Shown one piece after another: positions 43,192 to 52,235 of a stretch of 64,000 nt of DNA; position 1 is the stretch's first letter, and each line of letters opens with the position of its first letter. This DNA is from Rhizobium tumorigenes (GTDB lineage Bacteria > Pseudomonadota > Alphaproteobacteria > Rhizobiales > Rhizobiaceae). The stretch lies in assembly GCF_003240565.2 (NCBI RefSeq), contig NZ_CP117255.1:2542001-2606000 (forward strand). Reading direction: 5' to 3'. The translations under genes and the position numbers were made by a program. A model generated the notes under the pieces. It was not told where the DNA came from and made no database searches. It saw only the letters and a list, made by a program, of their open reading frames with translations.

Positions 43192-44181
43192 ATGGCCAAG
43201 CTCAGACGTGGAACCCACATCGCCTATTCGGAAACGGCATCGCTGCGCCTGAGGGCTGCCTGGCTGTACTACAACCAGAGCCTGACGCAGAAAGATGTGG
43301 CCGAGCAGCTGGGCATCAGCCGCACCACCGTCATCCGGCTGCTCGACGAAGCGCGGCGACGCAGCGAAGTGCAGATCTGGATCAACGACGGTATCGACGA
43401 TTGCGTCGAGCTGTCCATCAAGCTGGAGCGTGCTTTCGGGCTGGACGAGGCGATTGTCGTGCCGACACCCGCAGGCGGCGGCGTCGATGCCCAAGCGAAG
43501 TGCGTCGGCCTGGCGCTCGGACAGTTCCTGACCGAGGCCATCCCCGACGATTACACCATCGGTGTCGGCTGGGGCCGGACGATGACGGCATCGCTCGGCA
43601 GTTTCCGCCCACCACGCCGTGACAATTGCAAGGTAGTCTCGCTGCTCGGCGGCATTGTTGCCGTGCAGCAAACTAATCCGATCGACTATACGTGGCGACT
43701 GGCAAGCCAGCTCGGCGCCGAATGCTACATGTTTCTAGCACCGCTGCTGGTCGATTCGATCGAGACGAAACGAAATCTTATCGAGAAATGCGGTCTTGAA
43801 GCTATCTATCGGTTGGCGGAAAATCTCGATCTGGCCATCGTCAGCTGCGGCGATATCGGCCCGCACTCCACCTCGCTGTCAGAAGGCTTCATATCCAAGG
43901 CCGAACTCGATGAACTCATCGCTGCCGGCTGCGTCTGCGATACCATGTTCAATTTCCTCGATGCCGATGGAAACTCCGTCGACCACACCATCAACAGCCG
44001 GGTGATGTCCGTCGATCTCGACACGCTGAAGAAAGCAAAGCACATCGTTCTCGCCTGCGGCGGCGCACACCGGGCGACGGCCATCCATGCCACGATAAGG
44101 CGCATCGGCTGCAACACGCTCATCACCGACGAAAGTGCGGCGCGCGAACTGCTCGGCCGCATGGAGCCTTTTGCCGCCTGA
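43192..44181 (+). CDS. SorC/DeoR-type sugar-binding transcriptional regulator
   Basis: A 329-residue regulator. The N-terminal helix-turn-helix (LTQKDVAEQLGISRTTVIRL) is joined to a SorC sugar-binding domain (GLDEAIVVPTP, TIGVGWGRTMTASLG, VVSLLGGIVAV, ACGGAHRATAIHATIR) that binds phosphorylated sugars. It is divergent from transaldolase and could regulate it or a distant polyol locus. The start is ATG 43192, with GGAGGA 5 bases upstream; an open frame to 43126 adds 22 residues. A second, different SorC protein is encoded at 56565. Confidence 0.88.
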   Translation: MAKLRRGTHIAYSETASLRLRAAWLYYNQSLTQKDVAEQLGISRTTVIRLLDEARRRSEVQIWINDGIDDCVELSIKLERAFGLDEAIVVPTPAGGGVDAQAKCVGLALGQFLTEAIPDDYTIGVGWGRTMTASLGSFRPPRRDNCKVVSLLGGIVAVQQTNPIDYTWRLASQLGAECYMFLAPLLVDSIETKRNLIEKCGLEAIYRLAENLDLAIVSCGDIGPHSTSLSEGFISKAELDELIAAGCVCDTMFNFLDADGNSVDHTINSRVMSVDLDTLKKAKHIVLACGGAHRATAIHATIRRIGCNTLITDESAARELLGRMEPFAA

Positions 44182-44183
44182 CC

Positions 44184-45056
44184 TCAGGCATTGCCGGCTT
44201 CCCAGCCGAGCATTGCCCGTTTGCGCGTCAGCCCCCAATGGTAACCGGTGAGCACACCGCCCTTGCCCAGCGCGCGATGGCAGGGAACGACGAACGAAAT
44301 CGGATTTCGACCGATTGCCCCGCCAACCGCCCGCATCGCTGTCGGCTGTCCGATATCCCGCGCAATGTCGGAATAGGTCATTGCCTTGCCGAAGGGAATT
44401 TTCAAAAGGCTTTCCCAGACCCGCACCTGAAAATCGGATCCGATCAACACGACACGCAACGGCTGGTCCGCAGACCATTGGCCCGGCTCGAAAATACGCT
44501 TGGCAAAGGGCGCCGTTGCCTGGCTGTCCTCGACATACCGGGCGTTCGGCCAGCGGCAGGTCATGTCTTCGAGACAGGCGACCTCACCACCGGTATCGCT
44601 GAACGCCAGGCCGGCCAGACCTCGATCGGTGACCATCACCAGCGCCATGCCGAACGGGCTGCCATGGAAGCCGTAGCGGATGGTCAGACCCCCGCCCTTC
44701 GCCTTCCACTCCCCCGGCGACATCGCCTCGTGGGTGACGAACAGGTCGTGAAGCCGGCTCGGCCCGGATAGCCCGACCTCGATAGAGGCTTCGAGCAACG
44801 GCAACGCCTCCTGCCGCAGCAGCCGCTTGGCATGATCGAGCGTCACCGCCTGCAGGAAGGCCTTGGGCGACAGCCCGGCCCACCGGGTGAATGTCTTCTG
44901 CAACTGTGTCGGCGACTGCCCCAGCCGCGTGGCAAGATCCTCCAGGGACGGCTGGTCGCGATAATCCTCTGTGATCAGCGCGATGACGCTACGCACGACC
45001 TCGTAGTCAGATCCTTCCGGGGTAATGTCTTTCGTAAGCAGCGGCGCCATGTTCAT
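44184..45056 (-). CDS. AraC-type/O6-methylguanine-DNA methyltransferase (Ada-like, no zinc domain)
   Basis: A 290-residue fusion. Residues about 15-110 are an AraC helix-turn-helix region (SLEDLATRLGQSPTQLQKTFTRWAG), and residues about 120-285 the methyltransferase, with the acceptor Cys259 in FVVPCHRALG and the DNA-binding YSDIARDIG segment. It repairs O6-methylguanine by suicidal methyl transfer. The N-terminal zinc-binding methyl-phosphotriester domain of full Ada is absent, so the usual adaptive switch must work differently or be lost. The start is one of two adjacent ATGs (45059 or 45056) after AAGGAG. Confidence 0.9.
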   Translation of the reverse strand: MNMAPLLTKDITPEGSDYEVVRSVIALITEDYRDQPSLEDLATRLGQSPTQLQKTFTRWAGLSPKAFLQAVTLDHAKRLLRQEALPLLEASIEVGLSGPSRLHDLFVTHEAMSPGEWKAKGGGLTIRYGFHGSPFGMALVMVTDRGLAGLAFSDTGGEVACLEDMTCRWPNARYVEDSQATAPFAKRIFEPGQWSADQPLRVVLIGSDFQVRVWESLLKIPFGKAMTYSDIARDIGQPTAMRAVGGAIGRNPISFVVPCHRALGKGGVLTGYHWGLTRKRAMLGWEAGNA

Positions 45057-45123
45057 CATCGGTCTCCTTGCAACCATGATGAGGGTTCGCAACCCGTCTC
45101 GCCACCCGTTTCTTGCACCGAAG

Positions 45124-45621
45124 CTAAATTCGCCGCTTCACTGTCGCAAGTGCCGCCAGGAATGCCTTGGCGAAGCTTTCGCGGTCATCCGGGTTGAGAA
45201 ACGATCCAACATCCGCCCGCCGCCCCTCGCCCGATAGATGCATTGAGCGGATGCCGATGCCGGGCTCCCGCCGAACCAGGAAGCGCAGCCAGAACGGGTT
45301 GAAACGTTGCTCGACGGAGCGACCGGAGGCCAGCACCTTGCGAATGGAGACATCGGTACGGGACACCTTGACCTCTTCGCGGACACGGCCCGCACGATAG
45401 TTCAGCCAGAAGGCGCCATAGAGAAGCAGGAAATCCGCACCGAGGAAAAAGCCGATCGGCCACGCGCCGCTGGCAACGAACAGGCCGCCATAAAACAGGC
45501 TGAGAAAGCCGGCCAGGGCGAGCATGACCTTGAACCCCTTTCGGCCAAGCGAGCGATGCGGAAAAAGCTCCGCAGAAAAAACCAGCTTTTCTTCCGGCGC
45601 CCCGCCGTTGCCATCGGTCAT
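45124..45621 (-). CDS. DUF2244 domain membrane protein
   Basis: A 165-residue protein with two membrane helices (VMLALAGFLSLFYGGLFVA and GFFLGADFLLLYGAFWL), then a soluble C-terminal domain with FNPFWLRFLV and SFLNPDDRESFAKAF, which identify DUF2244. Function is unknown. It is divergent from endonuclease III with only 22 bases between starts, a pairing common in alphaproteobacteria. Confidence 0.88.
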   Translation of the reverse strand: MTDGNGGAPEEKLVFSAELFPHRSLGRKGFKVMLALAGFLSLFYGGLFVASGAWPIGFFLGADFLLLYGAFWLNYRAGRVREEVKVSRTDVSIRKVLASGRSVEQRFNPFWLRFLVRREPGIGIRSMHLSGEGRRADVGSFLNPDDRESFAKAFLAALATVKRRI

Positions 45622-45643
45622 AATCCGCGATTATAGGTCTTTG

Positions 45644-46411
45644 ATGGCAAATCCCAAGATCAAATCCAGCCTTCCGGCTCCGAAAACGGCCCTTGCGACA
45701 GCACGTCGCAAGCCCTCGTTCCGCTGCGTCTACCCAAAGACGGAGATCGACGAGATCTTCCGCCGCTTCTCGATCCAGCGGCCTGAGCCAAAGGGCGAAC
45801 TGGAGCACGTCAATCCCTTCACCCTGCTCGTTGCCGTGGCATTGTCAGCGCAGGCGACCGATGTCGGTGTCAACAAGGCGACACGCGGCCTGTTCGCCAT
45901 CGCCGATACTCCCCAGAAGATGCTCGACCTCGGCGAGGATCGTATCCGGGAGCATATCCGCACGATCGGCCTCTATCGTAACAAGGCCAAAAACGTCGTC
46001 GCCCTGTCGGCAAAGCTGATCAGCGACTTCGGCGGCGAGGTGCCGCAGACCCGCGAAGAACTGGTCACCCTGCCGGGCGTCGGCCGCAAGACCGCAAATG
46101 TCGTGCTATCCATGGCCTTCGGCCATTCCACCATGGCCGTCGACACCCACATCTTTCGTATCGGCAACCGCATCCGGCTCGCACCCGGCAAGACGCCGGA
46201 CGAAGTCGAGCAGCGGCTGATGAAGGTCATTCCGGACCACTATCTCTACCACGCCCACCACTGGCTGATCCTGCACGGTCGCTACGTCTGCAAGGCCCGG
46301 CGGCCGGAATGCGAACATTGCATCATTGCCGACCTCTGTCGCTCGCCGGAAAAAAGCTGCGACATCCCGGCGCCGCTTGTACCCCTACCGCCGCAATTCG
46401 TCGGAGAATGA
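45644..46411 (+). CDS. nth: endonuclease III
   Basis: A 255-residue bifunctional DNA glycosylase/AP lyase for oxidised pyrimidines. The helix-hairpin-helix LPGVGRKTANVV carries catalytic Lys149, the catalytic Asp is in VDTHIFRI, and the C-terminal four-cysteine cluster is CKARRPECEHCIIADLC. An N-terminal basic extension of about 30 residues is typical of rhizobial Nth. The ATG at 45644 gives it; the frame is open upstream but lies over the divergent DUF2244 start. Its 3' end overlaps the next gene on the other strand by 27 bases. Confidence 0.95.
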   Translation: MANPKIKSSLPAPKTALATARRKPSFRCVYPKTEIDEIFRRFSIQRPEPKGELEHVNPFTLLVAVALSAQATDVGVNKATRGLFAIADTPQKMLDLGEDRIREHIRTIGLYRNKAKNVVALSAKLISDFGGEVPQTREELVTLPGVGRKTANVVLSMAFGHSTMAVDTHIFRIGNRIRLAPGKTPDEVEQRLMKVIPDHYLYHAHHWLILHGRYVCKARRPECEHCIIADLCRSPEKSCDIPAPLVPLPPQFVGE

Positions 46412-47098
46412 GGGGTCGCGAAGGGTCAGCCGCTTGTGCAGATGAACCATCATGGCGCCGGCAAACAACGGCGTCAGCAGGTTGACGAACGGAATGGCGA
46501 GAAACGCTGCAATCACCAGCCCGGCAAGGAAAACCGTGGAGGCATTCTTCTTTCGAAAATTCCGGGCCTGCTGCGGCGAGCGAAAGCGGCTGGCGGCGAA
46601 TTCGAAAAATTCCCGGCCGAGTAAGTAGCCGTTAACCAGGAAGAAGGCGACGAGATTGACGCCCGGCACGATCAGCAGAATAAGCGCTATGCCGTTGCCG
46701 ACGATGAGCACTCCGAGAAACTTGATCGAACTGACCATGGCGGGTCCGAAAGGCATCGCTTTGCCGGGGACATCAAGTGGATAGTCCTGGCGCTCGACGA
46801 CGGCGGCGACGTCATCCAGGAACAGCCCGGCGACCAGACCCGCCACCGGCGCCAGCAGGAAGGCAGCGCCGAGCCCCACCACCGCCGCCAGCAAGACGGC
46901 CAACCAGTCGACCCACGCAGGCAGGCCTGAGAAAAAGTAGTGCAGTAATGACACCCCGTAGGTGGCGACAAACGCTTGCAAAGCCAGCCAGAAGCAGATC
47001 AGGACGGCGATGGAGAGGCCGAGTACTTTCCAGACCAGCCGGCGCATGTCTGGCGCCAGCAAATTGGCAACCGCCAGGCGTGCAGATTCTATAATCAT
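46385..47098 (-). CDS. EI24/CysZ-like membrane protein
   Basis: A 237-residue membrane protein with about five hydrophobic segments. The EI24-domain pattern is seen in APVAGLVAGLFLDDVAAVVE, the segment IVPGVNLVAFFLVNGYLLGREFFE and FVNLLTPLFAGAMMVHL. CysZ members import sulfate for cysteine synthesis, but many alphaproteobacterial homologues are uncharacterised. The start is ATG 47098, with ATG 47107 as an alternative. The C-terminal coding end overlaps nth convergently, so transcription interference is possible. Confidence 0.8.
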   Translation of the reverse strand: MIIESARLAVANLLAPDMRRLVWKVLGLSIAVLICFWLALQAFVATYGVSLLHYFFSGLPAWVDWLAVLLAAVVGLGAAFLLAPVAGLVAGLFLDDVAAVVERQDYPLDVPGKAMPFGPAMVSSIKFLGVLIVGNGIALILLIVPGVNLVAFFLVNGYLLGREFFEFAASRFRSPQQARNFRKKNASTVFLAGLVIAAFLAIPFVNLLTPLFAGAMMVHLHKRLTLRDPSFSDELRR

Positions 47099-47329
47099 GA
47101 ATGACATTCTCGCGTAAAAGGCTTTTGATCTATGTAAGGGAGGCCAGGCACTCCGACAAGAACTCGGTGTGTACAAGCAACGCCAACATTGTAATAAAGG
47201 CTGCACTAATATAAAATGAATGATATTACACGAGACAAACCTTACTTTTGACCAAACTGAAAACTAGGCATGCACGCGCGCAGATTGTTTTCATCGGACA
47301 GTGCTGGCGCAGTAACATTGCGAGGCAGC
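47099..47329. other. AT-rich divergent spacer with an inverted repeat
   Basis: Between the CysZ-like and RpiR genes lies a TAATAT (47207-47212) and ATATTA (47223-47228) inverted repeat within an AT-rich stretch, a plausible promoter or RpiR-binding region. No gene fits the spacer. Confidence 0.35.
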
Positions 47330-48181
47330 ATGGACGATCTCAGCCAGAAGCTAAAACAATATATCAAATCCGGCACGCCCGCCGAAAGACGGATTGCGCG
47401 GTACTTTTCAGACCATATGAGCGAACTGCCATACGAAACTGCATCGTCCGTTGCCGATAGGCTGGAACTGAGCCCGATGACCGTCGGCCGCTTCCTGCGC
47501 GCTCTGGGCTACCAGGGGCTGGATGGCTTCAAGGTTCATCTGCGCGAGACGGTTCCGCCGACCGCGCTGCAGAAGAACCCGACTTCCGTCGAGCAACTCC
47601 AGCAGGATGCCGCCGCAGGCCTGCCGCTGGCAGCATTGATGGCAGAGCAGCTGGACATGCTGCACCACGTCTACAATCTCTCGTCCCAGCCGCAATGGGC
47701 GGACGCGGTCTCTTCCATCCTGAGCGCAAGCGACGTGTTTGTCGCGTGCCATCTGACATGCCCGATCGGCCAGTATTTTTGCGATCGCCTGAGCTTTGCC
47801 CGCGACAACGTGCGGATGGCGGGCAACGGCAATGCCACATACATGGAGCTACTGGCACCATCCACCACGAATTCGCTGCTCATCATAATCGACTCCCACC
47901 GCTTCGCGAAATCGAGACTGCTGGCCCGCTCGGCCCGTCGCTCCGGCCTGAAGGTTCTGCTGGTTACCAGCCAATACACCGACTGGGCCCACGAATTTGC
48001 CAATACCACGCTGTCAGTCCCCCCGCCCCGCGTTGGACCGCGCGACAACCTGACGGCTATGTCCGCACTACTGGAGTTCCTGGCAACCGCCGTCATCCAC
48101 GCCGCCGGCCAGGACGCAGAAGTCCGTGCACGGCGACTGGCAGAGCTCGAGAACATGTTTGCTGAAGCACCGATGCGGTAA
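47330..48181 (+). CDS. RpiR-family regulator with SIS domain
   Basis: A 283-residue RpiR-type regulator. The N-terminal helix-turn-helix (TASSVADRLELSPMTVGRFLRALGYQGL) is followed by a SIS sugar-phosphate-binding domain (about residues 120-255, ASDVFVACHLTCPIGQYF). It is the nearest regulator to the polyol catabolic operon, whose last gene converges on it, and may sense a sugar phosphate from that pathway. The ATG at 47330 follows GAGG 6 bases upstream. A hairpin follows the stop. Confidence 0.85.
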   Translation: MDDLSQKLKQYIKSGTPAERRIARYFSDHMSELPYETASSVADRLELSPMTVGRFLRALGYQGLDGFKVHLRETVPPTALQKNPTSVEQLQQDAAAGLPLAALMAEQLDMLHHVYNLSSQPQWADAVSSILSASDVFVACHLTCPIGQYFCDRLSFARDNVRMAGNGNATYMELLAPSTTNSLLIIIDSHRFAKSRLLARSARRSGLKVLLVTSQYTDWAHEFANTTLSVPPPRVGPRDNLTAMSALLEFLATAVIHAAGQDAEVRARRLAELENMFAEAPMR

Positions 48182-48262
48182 TGCCGAGAGGTGGACGAAA
48201 CAGTTGCAGCGAAACTGCGTATCGCGCTTTGCGTCTGGAACTGGGCAATAACAACGCTATAG

Positions 48263-48297
48263 AGCATTTTGCATCCCTATGAGATGCTGAAAATGCT
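48263..48297. terminator. hairpin between RpiR and FGGY kinase genes
   Basis: AGCATTTT then GCATC (48263-48275) pairs with GATGC and AAAATGCT (48283-48297), with a 2-base bulge and a 7-base loop, between two converging genes. Confidence 0.6.
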
Positions 48298-49881
48298 TTA
48301 CTCCAACAGGTCGAGTTCAGCCCTATGGCGGATCATCGCCAGGAACCGTCTGTACTCGCGATCGTAGCCGGCCTTTCTGCTCGCATCCGGCAGGCGCTCG
48401 TTGCCGCCCGGATACATCGCTGCCCCGGCGGTCGCCAGTGTCTCGTGCATGCCACAGGCAACCGATGCCGCAATGGCGGTGCCGAGCAGCACGGCTTCAT
48501 TCATCTTCGGCACGATCACGTTGCAGCCGGTAACGTCGGCATAGAGCTCCATCAGCACCGCATTCTTCACATGCCCGCCTGCAACATGCAGCGTGTCCGG
48601 AACGTGCCCGTGTTCCCGCATCTTTTCGAGAATGTGGCGAATGCCGAGGGCGATGCCGAGGCTCGTGCGCCAGTAGAGCCGGCATAATCCGTCGAACGAT
48701 GTGTCGAGCGTCAGGCCGCTGATGACGCCGACCGCATGCGGATCGGCAAGCGGCGACCGGTTGCCGTGGAAATCAGGCAGCACGTGAATGCGGGCGCCGA
48801 GAGCGGCACCCTCCATATCGCGCAACTCCGCAATCCGCGCGACGATATCGGCATGCAGGGCAGCGGTGGGTGCCCCACCGGCGGCGTGCATCCCGACGAT
48901 ATGGTCCAGCAGCCCGCCGGTTGCCGATTGACCTGCTTCAACCAGCCACCAGTCGGGACAGACCACGTCGAAATATGGCCCCCACATACCGGAACTGGCC
49001 GGCATTTCGCGGGAGAAGGCGACCACGCAGCTCGACGTTCCCGCAATCAGCGCAAGTTGTCGCCCGAGTTCCTCCGGCTTGCCGACATGGGCGGCAAGTG
49101 CCCCCAATGCACCCGCATAGGCATCGATGACCCCGGCGGATACATGGCAGCCGCGGTCTAGCCCGAGGGCTAGAGCCGCCTCCACGCTCAACATGCCCAT
49201 GCTCGAGCCGACCGGCGTCGTCTGCTCCGGCAGATGTCCGCGCTCGAGAAGGTCGGAGAGACCGATCTGGTCGAGAAAGTCGTGCTGCCAGCCGGGGTTG
49301 CGATGCGCCAGGTAGTTCCATTTCGCCGTCAACGTACAGCGCGAGCGTGCCAGAGATCCGGTCGCCTTGTAGGTCATGAAATCCGCCAGATCGAAGAAGT
49401 GGCCGCTCCGTGCCCAACTCTCCGGCAGGTTTTTCTTCAGCCACATCAGCTTCGGTATCTGCATTTCCGGCGACATTACATGACCGGAATGGGCGATGAC
49501 CTGATGCTGCGTGGCGGTGCAGAGGTCCGCTTCGGCCAGCGCCCGGTGATCGAGCCAGACGATGGTGTCGAAGCGCGCCTCTCCTCCGGACGACACCGTC
49601 AGCGGCTGGCCGTCTCGGTCGCGCACCACCAGCGAGCAGGTGGCATCGAAGCCGATGCCGGCAATAGCTTCTGCCGCCACGCCGGAAGCGGAGCGCGCAG
49701 CCCGTACGGCGGCACAGACTGCCGACCAGATATCCTCCGAGCTGTGTTCCGCGTGATTTTCCTGCGGCCGGTTCATGAGGATCGGATGCTCGCCCTTACC
49801 CAGCATCCGCCCATGCGAATCGAACACGCCGGCGCGCGCGCTGCTCGTGCCGATATCGACCGCAATCACATGATCACGCAT
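48298..49881 (-). CDS. FGGY-family pentulose kinase (D-ribulokinase-like)
   Basis: A 527-residue sugar kinase of the FGGY five-carbon ketose subgroup. The ATP block AVDIGTSSARAGVFD, the segment GIGFDATCSLVVRDRDG, the WLDHRA motif, IAGTSSCVVAF, FHGNRSPLADPHAVG and VAGGHVKNAVL match the ribulokinase-like (YDR109c-type) branch rather than XylB. It would phosphorylate D-ribulose or a related ketose formed by the polyol dehydrogenase upstream. Its start ATG shares a base with the stop of the HAD gene (TAATG), so the two are tightly coupled. Confidence 0.88.
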   Translation of the reverse strand: MRDHVIAVDIGTSSARAGVFDSHGRMLGKGEHPILMNRPQENHAEHSSEDIWSAVCAAVRAARSASGVAAEAIAGIGFDATCSLVVRDRDGQPLTVSSGGEARFDTIVWLDHRALAEADLCTATQHQVIAHSGHVMSPEMQIPKLMWLKKNLPESWARSGHFFDLADFMTYKATGSLARSRCTLTAKWNYLAHRNPGWQHDFLDQIGLSDLLERGHLPEQTTPVGSSMGMLSVEAALALGLDRGCHVSAGVIDAYAGALGALAAHVGKPEELGRQLALIAGTSSCVVAFSREMPASSGMWGPYFDVVCPDWWLVEAGQSATGGLLDHIVGMHAAGGAPTAALHADIVARIAELRDMEGAALGARIHVLPDFHGNRSPLADPHAVGVISGLTLDTSFDGLCRLYWRTSLGIALGIRHILEKMREHGHVPDTLHVAGGHVKNAVLMELYADVTGCNVIVPKMNEAVLLGTAIAASVACGMHETLATAGAAMYPGGNERLPDASRKAGYDREYRRFLAMIRHRAELDLLE

Positions 49882-50573
49882 TAAGTCCCGGTCCCGTCCG
49901 TCCTGTGTTTTTGGACAAGGTGTATCAAATCCGGCATCGCGTCAAACACCACTTCGGGTGCCAACCGCTCCAGTTCCGAACGGTAGTGGGCCGAGGTGGC
50001 ATGCGCTCCACCGGTGAAGGCAAAGACCGTCATTCCGGCGGCCCGTGCAGCGACGATGCCGGCAGGACTATCTTCAACGACGATACAGTTTTCCGGTGAA
50101 ACGCCCATCTGCTGGGCCGCATAGAGAAACAGGTCTGGCGCCGGCTTTCCGCGCTTGACCATGCTGGCACTGAATATATGCGGCTCGAGTCGATCGAGCA
50201 GGCCCGTCAGGCCCAGCGACAGCTTGATCCGCTCCAGCTGGCTGGACGACGCCACGCAGCGCCTGATATCGAGCCTGTCGAGGGTTTCGCTAATGCCGGC
50301 AATCGGCTGCAGTTCGCTGCGAAACCGGGCATAGAGGTCTTCACGGATGCGATCGAGAAAAGCCTGGTCGGCCTGGACGTTAAATTCGGTATCGAGCGTA
50401 TCGATCAGGGTTGCCAGGCTTTTTCCGAGAAACCGCTGGTAAGCACCTTCAGCATCGATTTCGATACCGCTGTCCCGCATCGCCTGGACGACGACAGCGA
50501 TGGAGAGCGGCTCGCTGTCGACGAGAACGCCATCGCAGTCGAAGATGACAAGCCCGTTTTCCGCGTCAATCAT
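49881..50573 (-). CDS. HAD-superfamily phosphatase
   Basis: A 230-residue HAD hydrolase of the beta-phosphoglucomutase/phosphatase type. Motif I is FDCDGVLVDSE with the nucleophilic Asp, motif II is in CVASSSQ, motif III includes KRGKPAPD, and motif IV is VVEDSPAG. It probably dephosphorylates a sugar phosphate made or leaked in the polyol pathway. ATG 50573 is used rather than the earlier in-frame ATG 50594. It is flanked by mannitol dehydrogenase and the FGGY kinase on the same strand. Confidence 0.85.
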   Translation of the reverse strand: MIDAENGLVIFDCDGVLVDSEPLSIAVVVQAMRDSGIEIDAEGAYQRFLGKSLATLIDTLDTEFNVQADQAFLDRIREDLYARFRSELQPIAGISETLDRLDIRRCVASSSQLERIKLSLGLTGLLDRLEPHIFSASMVKRGKPAPDLFLYAAQQMGVSPENCIVVEDSPAGIVAARAAGMTVFAFTGGAHATSAHYRSELERLAPEVVFDAMPDLIHLVQKHRTDGTGT

Positions 50574-50630
50574 TGCCGGTCCACCTTCGTCCATCGGGAT
50601 GCCGGCGCCCCTTGGGACGCCAGCCGACCT

Positions 50631-52109
50631 TTAATCAGCCAGATTGTTGTCGAGGTAAAGCTGCAGCGTCTCGCGCGTACCCTTTTCCCACAGCGTCTTC
50701 AGCGCATGCGCGAACCGCTTGCGGAAAAGATCGGACTTTGCGACCTCGCCGAAAATATCGTCGAAAACGAGGAAAGCCGCCGGATCTGTCTTCGCCTTCA
50801 GTGCTGCTGCGTGCAGGCGATCCGAACTGGCATCGTTGAAGACAATCTCCTTGCCGCTGTCCGTCGTACCGGCGAAATAACGGCACCACAGCGCCGATAC
50901 CAGCGACAAGCCGACAATGTCCCTGCCCTGCGCCAGATTATCGAGCGTCGATGGAAGGATGAATTTCGGCTGGCGGTTGGAGCCGTCCTGCGCCAGCCGC
51001 GGAATGGTATCGGCAATCTTCGGGTTCAGCAGCCGGTGCTCTATCAGTTCGAAATAGTCCTTCAGGTCGGTGTTCGGCACAGGCGGGATGATCGGGATGA
51101 TTTCCTCGTTCTCGAGCTTGGCGAGAAAAGCCCGGATCAGCGGATCCTCCATCGAGTCATGCACGAAATGGATGTCCATCAGCGCCGCCGGATAGGCGAT
51201 CGCTGCGTGGCCGCCATTGAGGATGCGGATCTTCATGTGCTCGTAGGGGGTCACATCGGGCACGAAGGTGACGCCGACCTTTTCGAGCGCCGGGCGGCCT
51301 GCCGTGAACTTGTCCTCGAGCACCCATTGCTTGAATTCCTCGCAATAGACCGGCCAGTTGTCCTCGATGCTGAAAGCATCTTTCAGCAGGTCGATCTCGC
51401 GCTGCCCGGTCGCCGGTGTGATCCGGTCCACCATGGCGTTCGGAAAGGCAACGTTGGCCTTGATCCAGTCGGCAAGGTCAGGATCCGAAAGCCGCGCAGT
51501 GCCGACGACGGCGTTGGTAGCCACCACGCCATTGTGCGGAATGTTGTCGCAGGACATGACGGTGAACGGGACGAGGCCCTTGTCCTTGCGCGCCCTCAGC
51601 CCGGCAACGATCAAGCCAAAGACGGTCTTCGGCTCGCCAGGATTCTCGCCGTCGGCAACGATGGCCGGGTGTGCTGGATTGAACTTGCCCGAGGCATCGA
51701 TGAAATAACCGCCCTCGGTAATAGTCATGGACACGATACGGATGGCCGGGTCGGCGAGCTTTGCAATGATCGCCGCGGAATCGCCGACTGGCAGGATGTC
51801 GATCATCGGACCTGTGACGCGCGCCGACGTCGAGTTGTTGTCCTGCTCGACAACGGTCGTCAGAAAATCCTGCGCCGCAAGCTTTTCACGCATGCTGGCG
51901 TCGGACGGCAACATGCCTGCACCGACGATTGCCCAGTCATGATCATGGCCCGCAGTGAACAGGTCGTCCAGATAAACCGCCTGATGGGCACGGTGGAAAT
52001 TGCCGACGCCGAAATGGACGATACCGGCCGACAGCTGAGACCGGTCATAGGCCGGGATGGCGGCCGTTTCCGAAATGGCTTTCAGGGTTGCCAGCGAGAG
52101 TTTGGTCAT
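50631..52109 (-). CDS. mtlK: mannitol 2-dehydrogenase (long-chain polyol dehydrogenase)
   Basis: A 492-residue NAD-dependent enzyme oxidising mannitol, and in relatives arabitol or sorbitol, to the ketose. The N-terminal block GIVHFGVGNFHRAHQAVYLD binds NAD, TITEGGYFID follows, and the catalytic signature KxxxxNxxH is KIRILNGGH. Length fits the family. ATG 52109 follows GGAAGGA; upstream frame extends to 52199 without homology. It follows the SmoK-type ATPase gene, so the imported polyol is oxidised directly. The name follows the Sinorhizobium smo/mtl locus by similarity. Confidence 0.9.
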   Translation of the reverse strand: MTKLSLATLKAISETAAIPAYDRSQLSAGIVHFGVGNFHRAHQAVYLDDLFTAGHDHDWAIVGAGMLPSDASMREKLAAQDFLTTVVEQDNNSTSARVTGPMIDILPVGDSAAIIAKLADPAIRIVSMTITEGGYFIDASGKFNPAHPAIVADGENPGEPKTVFGLIVAGLRARKDKGLVPFTVMSCDNIPHNGVVATNAVVGTARLSDPDLADWIKANVAFPNAMVDRITPATGQREIDLLKDAFSIEDNWPVYCEEFKQWVLEDKFTAGRPALEKVGVTFVPDVTPYEHMKIRILNGGHAAIAYPAALMDIHFVHDSMEDPLIRAFLAKLENEEIIPIIPPVPNTDLKDYFELIEHRLLNPKIADTIPRLAQDGSNRQPKFILPSTLDNLAQGRDIVGLSLVSALWCRYFAGTTDSGKEIVFNDASSDRLHAAALKAKTDPAAFLVFDDIFGEVAKSDLFRKRFAHALKTLWEKGTRETLQLYLDNNLAD

Positions 52110-52235
52110 GGTCGAAAGTCCTTCCGAAAGGTCCTGATGGTCCATATTGTCGTTGCGCCCGTCGGCCACTGCGCTTCCCCGGCTCACTCGCCGGGACATG
52201 CGTCATCGCTCGTCGCGGGTGCGGCGTGGCCAGCC

